A DNA stretch of 24,548 nt from B8-G4 sp033720735 (GTDB lineage Bacteria; Bacteroidota; Bacteroidia; Chitinophagales; Saprospiraceae). Below are positions 23,838 through 24,548 of this stretch, piece by piece; position 1 is the stretch's first letter; the number at the start of each line of letters is the position of its first letter. The DNA lies in assembly GCA_033720735.1 (NCBI GenBank), contig JAWWBX010000027.1, forward strand, positions 1 through 24,548, given 5' to 3'. Under the pieces are notes generated by a model. It made no database searches. It saw only the letters and a program-made list of their open reading frames with translations, and was not told the origin of the DNA. Made by a program: the position numbers and the translations under genes.

Positions 23838-24531
23838 ATCGTGTCTGTTGATCTGTGTTCTGTGTCATGCCGGATTCATTTCCGGGCAGACCACCATGTT
23901 GCTACCGGATTCTTCGGAGTTGGTCGTGCGGATGATGGACGAAGCAGCGATACAGTCCTACAAGGCGGATGATGCCTTCGATTATGGTCCTCGCCTGCAG
24001 GGCGAGACGGCCCTGGGCAGGTGGTGGCGGCATCTCAGGCAAAAGATCACTGACTGGCTGTTTGGTGAAGGGGGGCGCACCGGTGAGTTCTTCCTGATCA
24101 CTCTTGGGGTAGCTTTCCTCATCTTTTTGGGGGTCTTCTTCAGAAAATCGCGGTTGCGAGGACTGTTCGCACGGCCGGCAGAAGACAACGCCGTGGTCAG
24201 ACAGGTGCTCGAAGAAGATGTGGAAGTGGCGTCGCTGTCTGAGCGCATCTCGCACAGCGAGCGAACGGGTGATTTCCGGATGGCTTTGCGCTGGACCTAT
24301 ATCGCCTTGTTGATCGCGCTCGATGAAGATGCAGTGCTCGAAGTCCGGGGCTGGAAAACCAATCGTGACTACCGGGAGGAGATGCGGTCAGATGCAGGGG
24401 CGGACGCTTTCAATGCCCTGTCCGAGGCATTTGACTATTACTGGTATGGTGGACACGATCTGGACGCATCGACGTACCGCAACCTGCTTGAACTTGTCCG
24501 GCATCTGCAGAGCAAACCTGTTTCGGCATGA
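23824..24531 (+). CDS. DUF4129 domain membrane protein
   Basis: 235 aa. A signal-like N-terminus (FRSCLLICVLCHAGFISG) is followed by a periplasmic stretch with amphipathic helices, one membrane segment at about 89-105 (FFLITLGVAFLIFLGVF), and a cytoplasmic domain. Residues about 140-225 match DUF4129: AERTGD-like helix, RWTYIALLIALDEDAVLEV, GWKTNRDY, and the closing FDYYWYGGHDLD. In other bacteria this domain sits at the end of transglutaminase-like proteins or next to MoxR-DUF58 genes; its biochemical role is unknown. It overlaps the preceding gene by 14 bases, and its stop codon shares ATGA with the next start. Confidence 0.88.
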   Translation: MTWFRSCLLICVLCHAGFISGQTTMLLPDSSELVVRMMDEAAIQSYKADDAFDYGPRLQGETALGRWWRHLRQKITDWLFGEGGRTGEFFLITLGVAFLIFLGVFFRKSRLRGLFARPAEDNAVVRQVLEEDVEVASLSERISHSERTGDFRMALRWTYIALLIALDEDAVLEVRGWKTNRDYREEMRSDAGADAFNALSEAFDYYWYGGHDLDASTYRNLLELVRHLQSKPVSA

Positions 24532-24548
24532 CCCGGAGACTCGTCACC
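24528..24548 (+). CDS. Start of the next operon gene (cut by window edge)
   Basis: ATGA at 24528-24531 joins the DUF4129 stop to a new start codon and leaves seven open codons (MTRRLVT) to the window end. A four-base start/stop overlap and the Arg-rich opening fit a membrane or exported protein. In related loci the following gene is usually a DUF4350 protein; that identity is inference from neighbourhood only. Confidence 0.5.

Overview
This window looks like chromosomal DNA of a Bacteroidota member, most likely a Saprospiria-like marine or sludge lineage. The reasons are three giant secreted proteins ending in the type B sorting domain of the type IX secretion system (T9SS), a perfect Bacteroidota promoter (TTTG-N19-TATCTTTG) in front of rplU, mostly weak Shine-Dalgarno sequences, and the family mix. 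GC content is moderately high by eye. I see no tRNA, rRNA, CRISPR array, insertion sequence or prophage, and no gene-free stretch longer than about 180 bases.

Layout. Bases 1-10836 hold three consecutive plus-strand genes for very large secreted surface proteins (the first cut by the window edge). They have different N-terminal heads (P domain; CUB/PPC-like domain; head not visible in the first), long arrays of Ig-like, PKD-like and FN3-like modules, and the same C-terminal order: SprB-like repeat, a domain with three cysteines in fixed register, then the type B sorting domain. A strong bidirectional terminator (10861-10890) separates them from a minus-strand housekeeping block: a YegP-like DUF1508 protein, rpmA (bL27), rplU (bL21), and a periplasmic double-lobe aspartyl protease with a PDZ domain. 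Divergent from the protease is an APC amino-acid permease, followed by a small protein of unknown family.

Bases 15578-17717 (minus) are a two-gene operon: a bile acid/sodium symporter family transporter and a DUF937-TM-OmpA protein, 1 base apart. Divergent from it is a 1120-residue Dna2-like nuclease-helicase (17797-21159). The last part is a membrane-protein locus: an RDD protein (minus), divergent from a run of overlapping plus-strand genes for a SpoIIM-like protein, a polytopic membrane protein, a DUF4129 protein and the first codons of another gene at the right edge. This order resembles a Bacteroidota neighbourhood often continued by DUF4350, MoxR and DUF58 genes.

Most of this is recognisable biology. 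The least explained items are the invariant three-cysteine domain before the sorting signal, the duplicated 250-residue three-domain cassette in the third adhesin, the nuclease-helicase that lacks the usual Fe-S cysteines, the DUF937-OmpA fusion, two back-to-back inverted repeats in the protease/permease intergenic region, and the 179-residue orphan. I found no convincing new multi-gene system such as a defence island.
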